The position numbers and the translations under genes were made by a program. Below, piece after piece: positions 5,921 to 13,665 of a stretch of DNA of 19,363 nt; positions within the stretch are counted from its first letter, which is position 1, and every line of letters begins with the position of its first letter. The notes beneath the pieces were generated by a model. The model saw only the letters and a list, made by a program, of their open reading frames with translations, was not told where the DNA came from and did not search any database. Origin of the DNA: Candidatus Sulfopaludibacter sp. SbA3 (GTDB taxonomy: Bacteria; Acidobacteriota; Terriglobia; Bryobacterales; Bryobacteraceae); the NCBI GenBank assembly GCA_900290315.1, contig OKRF01000002.1, positions 34,895 through 54,257 on the forward strand. The letters are read 5' to 3'.

Positions 5921-8912
5921 TCACCGGCTGCCGCGCGCCGCGCGCCGAATCCGCGGCTCGCGACACCGGCAACTCGATGTGGAAGCGCGCGCCGCCTCCC
6001 GGCTGATTGGAAACTTCGATGGAACCACCATGCTCTTGAATAATGCCGTAGGTGACGGAAAGGCCCAAGCCAGTGCCTTTGCGCGCCGCTTTCGTGGTGA
6101 AGAAGGGATCGTAGATACGCTGCAGATGCTCGGGCGCGATGCCCGTGCCGGTATCGGAGACTTCGACCCGCACGCCCTGACCCTCGTGCCAGGAACGCAC
6201 TTCCAGCCTGCCGCCGCCCGGCATGGCATCCCGCGCATTGAGAAAGAGATTCAGGAATACCTGCTGCAGTTTGCCGGCATTGCCGTGCACGGCCGGAAGG
6301 TCGGACGCCAGTTCCACCCTGGTCGCGATTCCCGCCTTTTGTAGTTGATGTTCCAGCAGCGAAAGGGTTTCTTGAATTACCTTATTCAGGGGGAGGTCGC
6401 CAAAACTGGAAGTGGAGGTGCGCGAGAAATTCAGTAGCGAGTTTACGATTTCGCTGGCGCGGAATGTCTGCTTGGCAATCTTGTCCAGGATCAGGGACTT
6501 TTGGGAGTCCTCAGCCACCTGTTTGGCCAGCATCTGGGCGTAGGTTGAAATCACCGCCAGAGGCGTATTGACTTCGTGCGCCACGCCCGCCGCGAGCAGA
6601 CCGATGCTGCTCAATTTATCGGCCTGCACCAGGCGCTGTTCCAGCTCGGCGCGGTCGGTCACATCGTCAAAAATGATCAGGCGCCCGATTTGCTCCTGTT
6701 CTTTGGAAACCAGGGGTGCGATGGCGATATTGAGAGTGGCCTCCCGGATGCGGCCGGGCAATGTGGCATGGCCGTTGCCGTTTCCGTTAACATGACCGGC
6801 GGCGCCGCTTCCCGCCGGCTTCAGCACGAATTTGTAGATGTGGTGAATGCCGGTCTGGCCCTGCACCTTGTCGAACTGGTCGATCAGGTCTGCCGGGAAC
6901 AACTCACGCAGCGTGCGTCCCAAAGCGCGGTCGCGCGGAACGCCGCTCAGTTGCTCAATTTGCGTGTTCCAGCTCTCCACCCGGTCTTCCAGGTCGGCTG
7001 CCAGGATTCCCACGTTGATCGATTCTACGATGTTCTCGCTGAACTCCTTCAGCCGCTCGTACTCTTCCACCTTGCGCTGCAGAGAACGGTAGAGCGTGGC
7101 GTTTTCGATGGCGATGCCCACGTAGCCGGCGAGCGTGACGAGCAACTCCACATCCACACTGGAAAGGTAGTCGCCGAAGGTGGTCCGGCTCACCCCCATG
7201 TACGCGATGGTGCGGCCGCGCACCGGGCAGGGCAGATAGTAATTCAAATCCAAGTCGGCAATGGTACGGCGGACGGTGGCCGGCCAGGACCGCGATACGG
7301 CATCCAACTGGTGGCGCGTGCGTTCGAAAAACAGGTAACCTTCCGGCAGTTGCCAGTTCAAAAAGCTGAGGTCCAGATCATCGTAATTCACGCCGGCCAG
7401 GCGCGGATTCGCCCCCATGGCCTTCTTCAGGCGGAAATGCGGCGCGGATTCGCCCGCCGGTTCGTCGGCCAGGAAGAAGACCAGGTGCTTGATGGAGAGA
7501 GTTTGCAGCAACCGCTCTCCCACCGAATGCAACATGGTGTCGAGGTCGGTTTCGGCGCTCAATTCGCGCGCAAACTCGATCAGCGTGCGCCGGTAGTCGT
7601 AAAGGTCGCGGTAGAAATACTTGTCCAGGCGCTCCTGAATCCATGTCCGGATGGGCTGGAACAGAAAACTGGCAATCAGCATGACGCTGATCAGTTCCAG
7701 GTTGCCCAAGTCCTTGAAGTACAGGTGCACCATGCTGCCCAGGGAAAAGACGATGCCGTAAAACGCCCCCAGTACGCATAGCGTGGCCAGCGTGTAGGCA
7801 TAGCCGCGGCGGAAAATGATGTCTACATCCATCAGGCGATAGCGCACAATGGCGTACGCCAGAGTCAGAGGAATCAGCACTACCGAGAACACCGAGAGCT
7901 TGAGGTAGTCGTTCGGAATGACTCCCAGCACATACGGCAAAACGTACAGCAGAAAGAAGGGCAGAATGCCGAAGAAGGTCCCGTTGCGCAGCCACTTCAG
8001 TTGCTGGCGCACAATGGGGTCTTCGGCGTTGCGGTGGCCCACCGTCAAGGCGACCGCGCCGACAAGGTAAGGCACCGTGGAGAAAGGCACCCAGATCCGA
8101 TCCAGCATCCAGCGGAGTTCGATGAGCGGAATGCCGATCTTCAAGGCGCCGGAGGCGAAGCCCAGAAACGCCAGAAACAGCAGGCTGGCCGGCAGATAGA
8201 GCAGCGCCAGGCGCGGCGTCGTCCGGAACCAGTTGAACGGTTCCGGAAAGGTCAGGCAGAAGTGCAAAAACAGCGCCGGCGCCAGCAGTCCCGCAGCCAC
8301 GTTGCCGAAGTACACAATCTTATCGAGCGCGTTGAGCTGCCCCGTGTAATGAAAACAGAAAAAAGCAAAGGAAGCGAGGCAAAATATATAGAAATGCAGG
8401 GCCTTCTGGGCGCTTCCGCGGCGGAAATAAACAAACAGCCCGATGATGAGATATCCAACGCCTACCACGTACTCGTACACCACCGCCCGGTCCAGAGGCA
8501 CTTCGGCCACCAGCACATTGCGGATGTCGAATTCCAGATTTCCGCGCTTGACGTGGTAAACCGCGGGCAGCCACGAAGGCAGGTTATACAGAATTTTCGC
8601 TACATCCAGCGCCGCTCCCACCGGCACGCCATGGGCTGTGTGCGGATCCACGCTCTCCTGCCCCGCCTGACGAACGTCCTGACGGGAAATGCTCATGAGC
8701 ACGTCGCCCTTGTGCACTCCCGCCGTGCGAGCGCTCTCGGACAGAACTTCGAGCGCTTCCACGCCGCCCGCGCGATCCACCCAGATCACGCCATCGTCGT
8801 GCAGACGAAACTTGTGCTGCTGCTGGAAGTTAATGACGGCAACCACACCTGTAGCAAGGGTTAGGATGGTCAGAATCGCGGTAGACAGTTGGAACTTCAG
8901 TTCCTGAAACAT
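5910..8912 (-). CDS. ComP-like membrane sensor histidine kinase (PDZ-like, 7TM-like, GAF, PAS, HisKA, HATPase)
   Basis: A 1000-residue kinase. Order: TM1 (about 12-28); an extracytoplasmic PDZ-like domain (about 38-130) with VHKGDVLMSI; a block of about eight hydrophobic segments (about 145-420), including the ComP-type RQQLKWLRNG loop (302-311); a GAF-like domain (about 455-615); a helical linker; a PAS domain (about 630-760) with an inserted Gly/Asn run (NGNGNGH); HisKA with H779 in AAGVAHEVNTPL; and HATPase_c with N-box NARDA (about 892), DTGTG (920-924) and GTGLGLS (946-952). All catalytic boxes are present. PDZ plus multi-TM kinases include ComP, which senses an excreted peptide, but the ligand here is unknown. 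It overlaps the response regulator (operon) and is divergent from the polysaccharide genes. The upstream Shine-Dalgarno is weak. Confidence 0.92.
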   Translation of the reverse strand: MFQELKFQLSTAILTILTLATGVVAVINFQQQHKFRLHDDGVIWVDRAGGVEALEVLSESARTAGVHKGDVLMSISRQDVRQAGQESVDPHTAHGVPVGAALDVAKILYNLPSWLPAVYHVKRGNLEFDIRNVLVAEVPLDRAVVYEYVVGVGYLIIGLFVYFRRGSAQKALHFYIFCLASFAFFCFHYTGQLNALDKIVYFGNVAAGLLAPALFLHFCLTFPEPFNWFRTTPRLALLYLPASLLFLAFLGFASGALKIGIPLIELRWMLDRIWVPFSTVPYLVGAVALTVGHRNAEDPIVRQQLKWLRNGTFFGILPFFLLYVLPYVLGVIPNDYLKLSVFSVVLIPLTLAYAIVRYRLMDVDIIFRRGYAYTLATLCVLGAFYGIVFSLGSMVHLYFKDLGNLELISVMLIASFLFQPIRTWIQERLDKYFYRDLYDYRRTLIEFARELSAETDLDTMLHSVGERLLQTLSIKHLVFFLADEPAGESAPHFRLKKAMGANPRLAGVNYDDLDLSFLNWQLPEGYLFFERTRHQLDAVSRSWPATVRRTIADLDLNYYLPCPVRGRTIAYMGVSRTTFGDYLSSVDVELLVTLAGYVGIAIENATLYRSLQRKVEEYERLKEFSENIVESINVGILAADLEDRVESWNTQIEQLSGVPRDRALGRTLRELFPADLIDQFDKVQGQTGIHHIYKFVLKPAGSGAAGHVNGNGNGHATLPGRIREATLNIAIAPLVSKEQEQIGRLIIFDDVTDRAELEQRLVQADKLSSIGLLAAGVAHEVNTPLAVISTYAQMLAKQVAEDSQKSLILDKIAKQTFRASEIVNSLLNFSRTSTSSFGDLPLNKVIQETLSLLEHQLQKAGIATRVELASDLPAVHGNAGKLQQVFLNLFLNARDAMPGGGRLEVRSWHEGQGVRVEVSDTGTGIAPEHLQRIYDPFFTTKAARKGTGLGLSVTYGIIQEHGGSIEVSNQPGGGARFHIELPVSRAADSARGARQPVNAA

Positions 8913-9092
8913 GGATGCCGCCGTCGCCGTTTAACGAGACAATACTCCTCTGCCCGCGCAGCACGTTTGTTGCCGCTCCGAATATTGGAACTTGAATAAA
9001 CAATACCTTGTTTTATCAATCATTTATTACCAAGCTAGCGCATTCAATCCGCAATTTGGGAGAAAGCCACTACACGGAAGTGTATCTCTTTG

Positions 9093-9121
9093 TGCTCACA
9101 ACGTGTTCTGCTCACAACGTG
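9093..9121. repeat. Direct repeat TGCTCACAACGTG, 16-bp period
   Basis: Two identical 13-bp copies lie at 9093-9105 and 9109-9121. The 3 bp completing the 16-bp period differ (TTC in the first, GCG after the second). A half-turn-and-a-half spacing is compatible with tandem regulator binding, but a decayed tandem duplication is equally possible. It lies just upstream of the sigma-70 promoter of the polysaccharide operon. Confidence 0.6.
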
Positions 9122-9135
9122 GCGTGCGGGAAGCA
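9120..9135 (+). promoter_or_regulatory. Weak sigma-54-like -24/-12 element
   Basis: TGGCGTGCGGGAAGCA has the invariant GG and GC with exactly 10 bp between them and matches 8 of 12 fixed positions of TGGCACG-N4-TTGCW. The -12 half is poor (AAGC for TTGC), and it overlaps the direct repeat at 9109-9121. Its interest is the NtrC-type activator encoded next door. A chance match in 460 bp cannot be excluded. Confidence 0.22.
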
Positions 9136-9180
9136 GTACCCAATATCCTCTCCTTATGGGCCTCTTAGTACGCACGCAGG

Positions 9181-9210
9181 TTGACTTTAAGACGCAAAGT
9201 ATCCTACACT
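9181..9210 (+). promoter_or_regulatory. Candidate sigma-70 promoter of the polysaccharide export operon
   Basis: TTGACT (9181-9186), an 18-bp spacer and TACACT (9205-9210) match the consensus at 5/6 and 4/6. The -10 is flanked on both sides by the direct repeat CAAAGTAT (9195-9202 and 9213-9220, 18-bp period), which could be an operator covering the promoter. The predicted leader to the chosen ATG is about 160 nt. Confidence 0.5.
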
Positions 9211-9376
9211 CACAAAGTATTCGTATGGAAACGGACGGGTGAACGGGCCCCCGCCAGGCACTCGTTCCATGACCCTTCGAACTGCCTTGAAGGCCGCCGG
9301 AATGCTGTACAATAAACGAGATGTGCTCAGTTGTGCGGTCCGGCAAGCGGAGCGCATGAAGTATCAGAGGAAGAGC

Positions 9377-10213
9377 ATGAGAACGGCAACATTGACCGCC
9401 TTTTTGGCGCTGGCGCTATTGGCATGTCTGGCCGCCGATGCCAAGCCGAAGCGTGCAGGTTTTGACCCAGCCGCGCTCTTGAGCCTACCAGCGGCATCCC
9501 AACAAGAACAGAAACCGTCCCAGACGCCCGGCCAGGAGCAGAAGAGGCCCGCCCAGCAGCCGCCCGCCAGCACCCCGGCTTCGATATCACCGCTGATTCC
9601 AGTCGCCCCGCCGGCTGCGGAGGGCACTGTGGCGCCCAAGCCCGACGTCGCTCCCGGATCGCCCGGCGCCGCCGTCATGGCTGCCGGGGCGTCCGGTGCC
9701 AAACCGACAGTCGCAGCTCCGGTAAACACCCGAACCTACATCATTGGAGCGGAGGATATACTCGCCGTCAGCGTTTTTGAAAACAACGCGTTTTCGGCCT
9801 CCCAGGCGGTCCGTCCGGACGGCAAGATCACCATGCCGTTGTTGGGGGAAGTCATGGCTTCCGATAAGACCCCCGAAGAACTGGCCGACGAAATCCAGAA
9901 GGTTCTGGTAGATCGTTACATGAAGGAGCCGCCACATGTCCAGGTCATTGTGGTGGAGGTCCGCAGCAAGAATTATTATCTGCAGGGCGAAGTAAACAAA
10001 CCCGGCAAGTACTCACTGGTAGTTCCCACTACCGTCGTGCAAGCCCTGGTGAACGCCGGCGGTTTTCGCGACTTTGCCAATAAGAAAGATATCAGAATCA
10101 AGCGGGCCGGCGAGGACAAAATCAGGCACTTCAATTACGTGGATGTCAGCAAAGGGAAGCATTTGGAACAGAACATTCTGCTGAAGCCGGACGATGAGAT
10201 ATACGTCCGTTGA
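9377..10213 (+). CDS. Outer-membrane polysaccharide export protein (OPX/Wza-like), probable lipoprotein
   Basis: The start is set at ATG 9377 because AGAGGAAG precedes it at good spacing and the signal peptide then begins correctly. ATG 9356 is the alternative, and upstream in-frame codons are not supported. The product has about 278 residues. The N-terminus MRTATLTAFLALALLAC ends in a lipobox-like LLAC. It is followed by a long Ala/Pro/Gln-rich linker (about 30-110), the poly_export domain (RTYIIGAEDILAVSVFEN, RPDGKITMPLLGEVMA, TPEELADEIQKVL) and a SLBB-like domain (NYYLQGEVNKPGKYSL, VVQALVNAGGF), ending DDEIYVR. OPX proteins form the exit channel for capsular or exopolysaccharide and dock onto the inner-membrane co-polymerase, which is encoded 45 bp downstream. 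Confidence 0.9.
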   Translation: MRTATLTAFLALALLACLAADAKPKRAGFDPAALLSLPAASQQEQKPSQTPGQEQKRPAQQPPASTPASISPLIPVAPPAAEGTVAPKPDVAPGSPGAAVMAAGASGAKPTVAAPVNTRTYIIGAEDILAVSVFENNAFSASQAVRPDGKITMPLLGEVMASDKTPEELADEIQKVLVDRYMKEPPHVQVIVVEVRSKNYYLQGEVNKPGKYSLVVPTTVVQALVNAGGFRDFANKKDIRIKRAGEDKIRHFNYVDVSKGKHLEQNILLKPDDEIYVR

Positions 10214-10258
10214 CCGCACTTCCCCTGGCGTTTTCCAACAGAAGGGATTGATCAATTT

Positions 10259-11985
10259 ATGGCAACCGGAAGCAACTATGTGAGCGTTTCCCGCCGTCCG
10301 CCGGACGTCGAGGATTACATTGACATGCTTCGCCGCTACCGTTCGTGGATCATCGGCCCCGCCTTCGCAGGACTGGTGGTTTCGGTGGTGGTGTCGTTTC
10401 TCTGGCCGGACACGTACCGATCCACGGCGGTTTTGCGCATCACGCCACCAAAGGTGTCGGAGCGCCTGGTCCCGAGCGAGATGTCCCAGCGCATGAGCGA
10501 ACGGCTCAACCAGATGCAGCAGGAAATTCTGAGCCGCGGTCAATTGACCGCCCTGATTAAACAGCCGGCGCTGGATCTCTACAAGAAGGAGCAGCAGCAG
10601 AAGCCCCTCGAAGACGTGGTGACGGACATGCGCAATAAGTACATCCAGATCCACATTCTAAACGTCCCGGGCAGCGACACGGCCGGCAAGGTGGCTTCCG
10701 CTTTTTCCATCACGTTCGAGTATATCGATCGCTACAAGGCCAAACAGGTGGTGGACCAACTGGTATCAAAGTTCATGGAGCAGAACATCAAGGTACTCCA
10801 GAACAACACGCGCGCCACCACCGCTTTCCTGGACGACGAACTGAAGACGGCCGCCGACCACCTGAACGAGTTGAGCCAGAAGATCACCAAGTTCAAGATG
10901 GAGAACCAGGGCAAGCTTCCCGAGCAGGCGCAGGCTAATGTGGCCATGGTCAACAGCCTGCAGCAGGCTGTTGCCACCGAAAATGAAGGGCTCAATCGCA
11001 CCACCAACGAGCGGATGATGAAAGAGAGCCAGATCAATGGGTTGCAGAACGAGCTGGCCTACCAGTCGCAGCATGTGGAAGACACCGTCCTGACGGGTGG
11101 CGGACCGGGGCAGTTGTCGGTCAAGAATCAGCGGCTGGTTGAGTTGGAGCGGGAGCTGTCAAACCTCAATACCCAGCTTTCGGAAGCCCGCAAGATGTAC
11201 CGCGACGATTATCCTCCCATCAAGAGCATGATGGCGAAAATCGACAACCTGCAGAAGCAGAAAGAAGACGTCGAGGGACGGGAACTTGCGGCTTCCGCGC
11301 TGGCCGGCCCCGCCGGACCTACGCCGCCCACCGCGGTCAGAGTGACGAACCCGCAGGTGCAGCAGCGCATGGAAGATTTGAAGAACCAGATCGCTTCGGC
11401 GAAGACCGCCCTCACCATCACCAACAATGAGATCCAGTCCCGGCAGAACCATATCACCGAGCTGAACCGCCGCATTCTCGAATACCAGGTCCGCATCGAA
11501 GCCGCGCCGCTGAATGAGCAGCAATATGCGCAGTTAATGGGCGACTACCAACTGGCCAAGGCACAGTACGATGAATTCACCAAACGCAAGGAACAGTCGG
11601 ATACGCAGGAGAGCATGAACGAGCACCAGGCCGGCGGCACCAGGCCGGCGAAGGACTGGAACTGCTCGACCCGGCCTCTCTATCGGAGCAGTCTTTCGAG
11701 CCTCTCCGTGGCGAATGGGTTGGCGTCGGTACGGCGATCGGTATCATGCTCGGAATCGCACTCGCGGGCGCCAAGGAGATGAAGAATACGTCGCTCAAGA
11801 ATCTCAAGGACGTGCGCGCCTACACGAACCTGCCGGTCTTGAGCAGCATCCCGCTCCTGGAAAACGCGCTGCTGGTCCGCCGCAAGCGCCGCCTCTTCTG
11901 GCTGGCGTGGTCCAGTGCATTTATCATCGGGTCTATCGCCATGGCCGGCGCCATGTATTACCACTTTTTCGGCAGGAGTAGTTAG
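10259..11985 (+). pseudogene. Wzz/GumC-like polysaccharide co-polymerase, frameshifted by a 14-bp tandem duplication
   Basis: ATG at 10259 follows AAGGGA 11 nt upstream. The N-terminus carries a Wzz motif (VEDYIDMLRRYRSW) and TM1 (about residues 30-49). A long periplasmic coiled coil and a GNVR-type segment (APLNEQQYAQLMGDYQLAKAQ in pieces, about 415-455) follow. At residue about 460 the frame is lost at the duplication 11623-11650, and the shifted frame ends at 11782. Deleting one 14-bp copy gives NEHQAGEGLELLDPASLSEQ, the normal family joint, then TM2 (WVGVGTAIGIMLGIALAGA), a cytoplasmic KN..DVRAYTNLPVLSSIP segment, and a third hydrophobic segment to the stop at 11985. The restored protein has 570 residues. 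It would set chain length, bridge to the OPX channel and interact with the downstream kinase. It may be truly disrupted, switchable, or an assembly error. Confidence 0.88.
11623..11650. repeat. Perfect 14-bp tandem duplication causing a frameshift
   Basis: GCACCAGGCCGGCG occurs at 11623-11636 and again at 11637-11650. The match is exactly one unit long: the base before and the base after do not extend it, so there is no junction microhomology. Fourteen bases shift the co-polymerase frame by two, and removal of one copy restores it. Confidence 0.97.
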
Positions 11986-12033
11986 ATCGCTAGTTAACAG
12001 GATTGAGGGCGAACGCGTGTCACTGGAGAAGAA

Positions 12034-12939
12034 ATGAGTCGAGTACATGATGCTTTGCGCCGGGCAGAAAAAGGCGCCCCCATCGAGGAGCCCGCGCAGG
12101 GAGTTACAGGAGAGCGGCCAGCAGACGCCAGGGACGCAGACGTTCCGGTTCGGCGGCCCGAGTTCGTGCCGATCACTCCGAGTTCGCCGCTGGCCACGCC
12201 GCCGATTCGTTTGAATATCCACCCCGGTACACTGGCCGAAGTGGCCATGGTTCCTTTCCAGCCGGCGCCCGAATCGCATCTTCTGGACCTCAGCAATTCC
12301 CACGAGACACCGGCCGAAGAGTTCCGCACCCTCCGCACGCGCCTGAACCACCTGCAAACCCTTCAGCCGCTGCACACCGTAGTAGTCACCAGTCCATCGC
12401 CGGCGGAAGGCAAAACGTTTACGGCGGTAAACCTGGCGCTGGCTGAGGCGCACCTGGCCGAAAGCTCTGTCCTGCTTGGCGATTTCGATTTACGCCGCCC
12501 CATCATCCACAATCTGTTCCAGGTGGAGCGGGCACCCGGGCTTTCCGATTACCTCACCGGCAAGTGCACCTTCGCGCAAGCCTTACGCCATGTGGAGGGT
12601 ATGAATCTGTACCTGTTGCCGGCCGGGTCGCCGGTGAAAAATCCGTTGGAACTGCTGAACATGCGCACGGCCAAGGTGCTGTTCGAAGAATTGCCCCGCA
12701 GTTTCAATTGGGCCATCTTCGATACCCCGCCCTTATTGTTCTCGGCGGACGCCAACCTGCTCTCTACCATGGCCGATGGGACCGTTCTCGTGGTCAAGAT
12801 CGGCTCCACCACGTTCGATAACGTGACTCGCGCCATGCAGTCGCTGTGCGAAAACAACGTACTCGGCATCGTGGCCAACGGGGCCCGCGCTTCCGAACTG
12901 TACAGTAAGTACACCTACTACTATTCCAAGACGGAGTAG
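12034..12939 (+). CDS. CpsD/CapB-like bacterial tyrosine autokinase of the polysaccharide locus
   Basis: A 301-residue protein; ATG 12034 is preceded by GGAG at 5 nt. The start MSRVHDALRRAEK is typical of the tyrosine autokinases of exosortase/PEP-CTERM-type polysaccharide loci. A disordered linker (about 14-85) leads to the P-loop fold: Walker A with K127 in SPSPAEGKT, Walker A' with D150 and D152 in GDFDLRRP, Walker B D230 in WAIFDTPP. A C-terminal Tyr cluster (Y290, Y293, Y295-Y297) is the expected autophosphorylation tail. BY-kinases phosphorylate each other's tails and control the assembly state of the co-polymerase, whose gene lies 48 bp upstream. In Walker A the usual PGEGKS reads PAEGKT. 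It is convergent with the DtxR gene at 8 bp. No exosortase is visible here. Confidence 0.9.
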   Translation: MSRVHDALRRAEKGAPIEEPAQGVTGERPADARDADVPVRRPEFVPITPSSPLATPPIRLNIHPGTLAEVAMVPFQPAPESHLLDLSNSHETPAEEFRTLRTRLNHLQTLQPLHTVVVTSPSPAEGKTFTAVNLALAEAHLAESSVLLGDFDLRRPIIHNLFQVERAPGLSDYLTGKCTFAQALRHVEGMNLYLLPAGSPVKNPLELLNMRTAKVLFEELPRSFNWAIFDTPPLLFSADANLLSTMADGTVLVVKIGSTTFDNVTRAMQSLCENNVLGIVANGARASELYSKYTYYYSKTE

Positions 12940-12947
12940 AACCGGAA

Positions 12948-13648
12948 TCACTTCACCCAAATCTTGGCTGCAATGGCACGGTCGATGCAGGCGAGTTTGT
13001 CCGCGGCGCGCAGTTCCAGGTGGTCGCCGGCCGAGAGCACTTCCACGGTGACTCCCGGCCGAATGCCTTCGCCATCCAGAAACTCCAGCAGGCGCCGGTC
13101 CCGTTCGAACACACTGGCCACGGTGAGGAACTCGCGGCTATTGGCTTCATCCAGGGGCTTCAGACCTCTCTGCCGGCGATCGCCGGGCGAATCCATCCCC
13201 ACCATATTTCCATGTGGACAAACGCCGCCCTTGCCAAGTTTATCCTCCCCACCATATTTCCATGTGGACAAACGCCGCCCTTGCCAAGTTTATCCGCCAG
13301 TTTCCCTTCGAAGTCGGCTGAAACGGCATGCTCCATCTGCTCGGCTTCGTCATGGACCTTGTACCACTCCATGCCGAAAATCTCGGTCAACATGCGCTCG
13401 ATCAGGTGGTGCCGGTTGCGCAGGCGGTTGGCAATTTCGCGGCCCGCCGCGGTGAGGGTGATCTGGCCTTCGGACCCCACGTGAATCAGCCCGTCGCGCT
13501 TCAGTCGCTTGATGGCCATGGTGACCGCCGGTGCGGACACTTGCAGCCAGCGCGTGAGGGTAACAGCCTTCACCGTTTCGCCCTCCGACTCGGCTTCCGC
13601 TATCGCTTTGAGGTAGTTCTCTTTCGAAATGGTGATTCGCACGCGCAA
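12948..13648 (-). pseudogene. DtxR/MntR-like metal-dependent regulator, frameshifted by a 50-bp tandem duplication
   Basis: The start is TTG 13646-13648 or, two codons on, GTG 13640-13642 (ITISKENYLKAI). An N-terminal winged helix (about 5-65: VTLTRWLQVSAPAVTMAIKRLKRDGLI) is followed by the metal-binding and dimerisation domain with candidate ligands in NRHHLIER and HDEAEQMEHAVS, which match MntR/DtxR ligand positions. The conserved LGKGGVCPHGN motif follows and is itself duplicated (13196-13295). The 50-bp insertion shifts the frame, and the broken product ends at 13160. Removing one copy joins it in frame to the FeoA/SH3-like C-terminal domain (PGVTVEVLSAGDHLELRAAD), giving 216 residues. 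Such proteins repress Mn/Fe transporters when metal is bound. It lies 17 bp behind the glycosyltransferase gene, probably co-transcribed. Confidence 0.88.
13196..13295. repeat. Perfect 50-bp tandem duplication in the DtxR-like gene
   Basis: Positions 13196-13245 and 13246-13295 are identical over exactly 50 bp. The flanking bases (13195 against 13245, 13246 against 13296) do not extend the match, so the junction has no microhomology. The unit encodes the CPHGN motif of DtxR-family proteins. Two copies only and no spacer, so it is not a CRISPR repeat. Confidence 0.98.
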
Positions 13649-13665
13649 TTCAATTCTAGCGAGGT

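Larger units (their letters stand above)
8913..9376. promoter_or_regulatory. 464-bp divergent regulatory region between the kinase operon and the polysaccharide export genes
   Basis: No gene is supported here. It holds an A+T-rich patch (8980-9035) with a small hairpin (ATAAACAA 8996-9003 against TTGTTTTAT 9008-9016), a probable upstream element or promoter for the leftward kinase. It also holds a TACAC-GGAA-GTGTA palindrome (9071-9084), a 13-bp direct repeat TGCTCACAACGTG at 9093-9105 and 9109-9121, a sigma-54-like element at 9120-9135, a sigma-70 promoter at 9181-9210, and the repeat CAAAGTAT at 9195-9202 and 9213-9220. A second weak -10 (TACAAT, 9308-9313) lies closer to the export gene. 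The density of repeats suggests regulator binding. Confidence 0.5.

Noticed and set aside
6576..7781. 401-codon open frame antisense to the histidine kinase
   Set aside because: The kinase strand has all conserved boxes through this stretch; the antisense product is His/Gln/Val-rich with no family features.
9044..9346. Possible small leftward gene in the divergent promoter region
   Set aside because: About 100 codons with no recognisable feature, overlapping several promoter-like elements and repeats.
11746..11985. Independent small membrane-protein gene
   Set aside because: It is the C-terminal membrane part of the co-polymerase, separated only by the 14-bp duplication frameshift.
13196..13295. 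Possible CRISPR repeat or regulatory array
   Set aside because: Only two abutting copies with no spacer, and the unit encodes a conserved protein motif; it is a tandem duplication.
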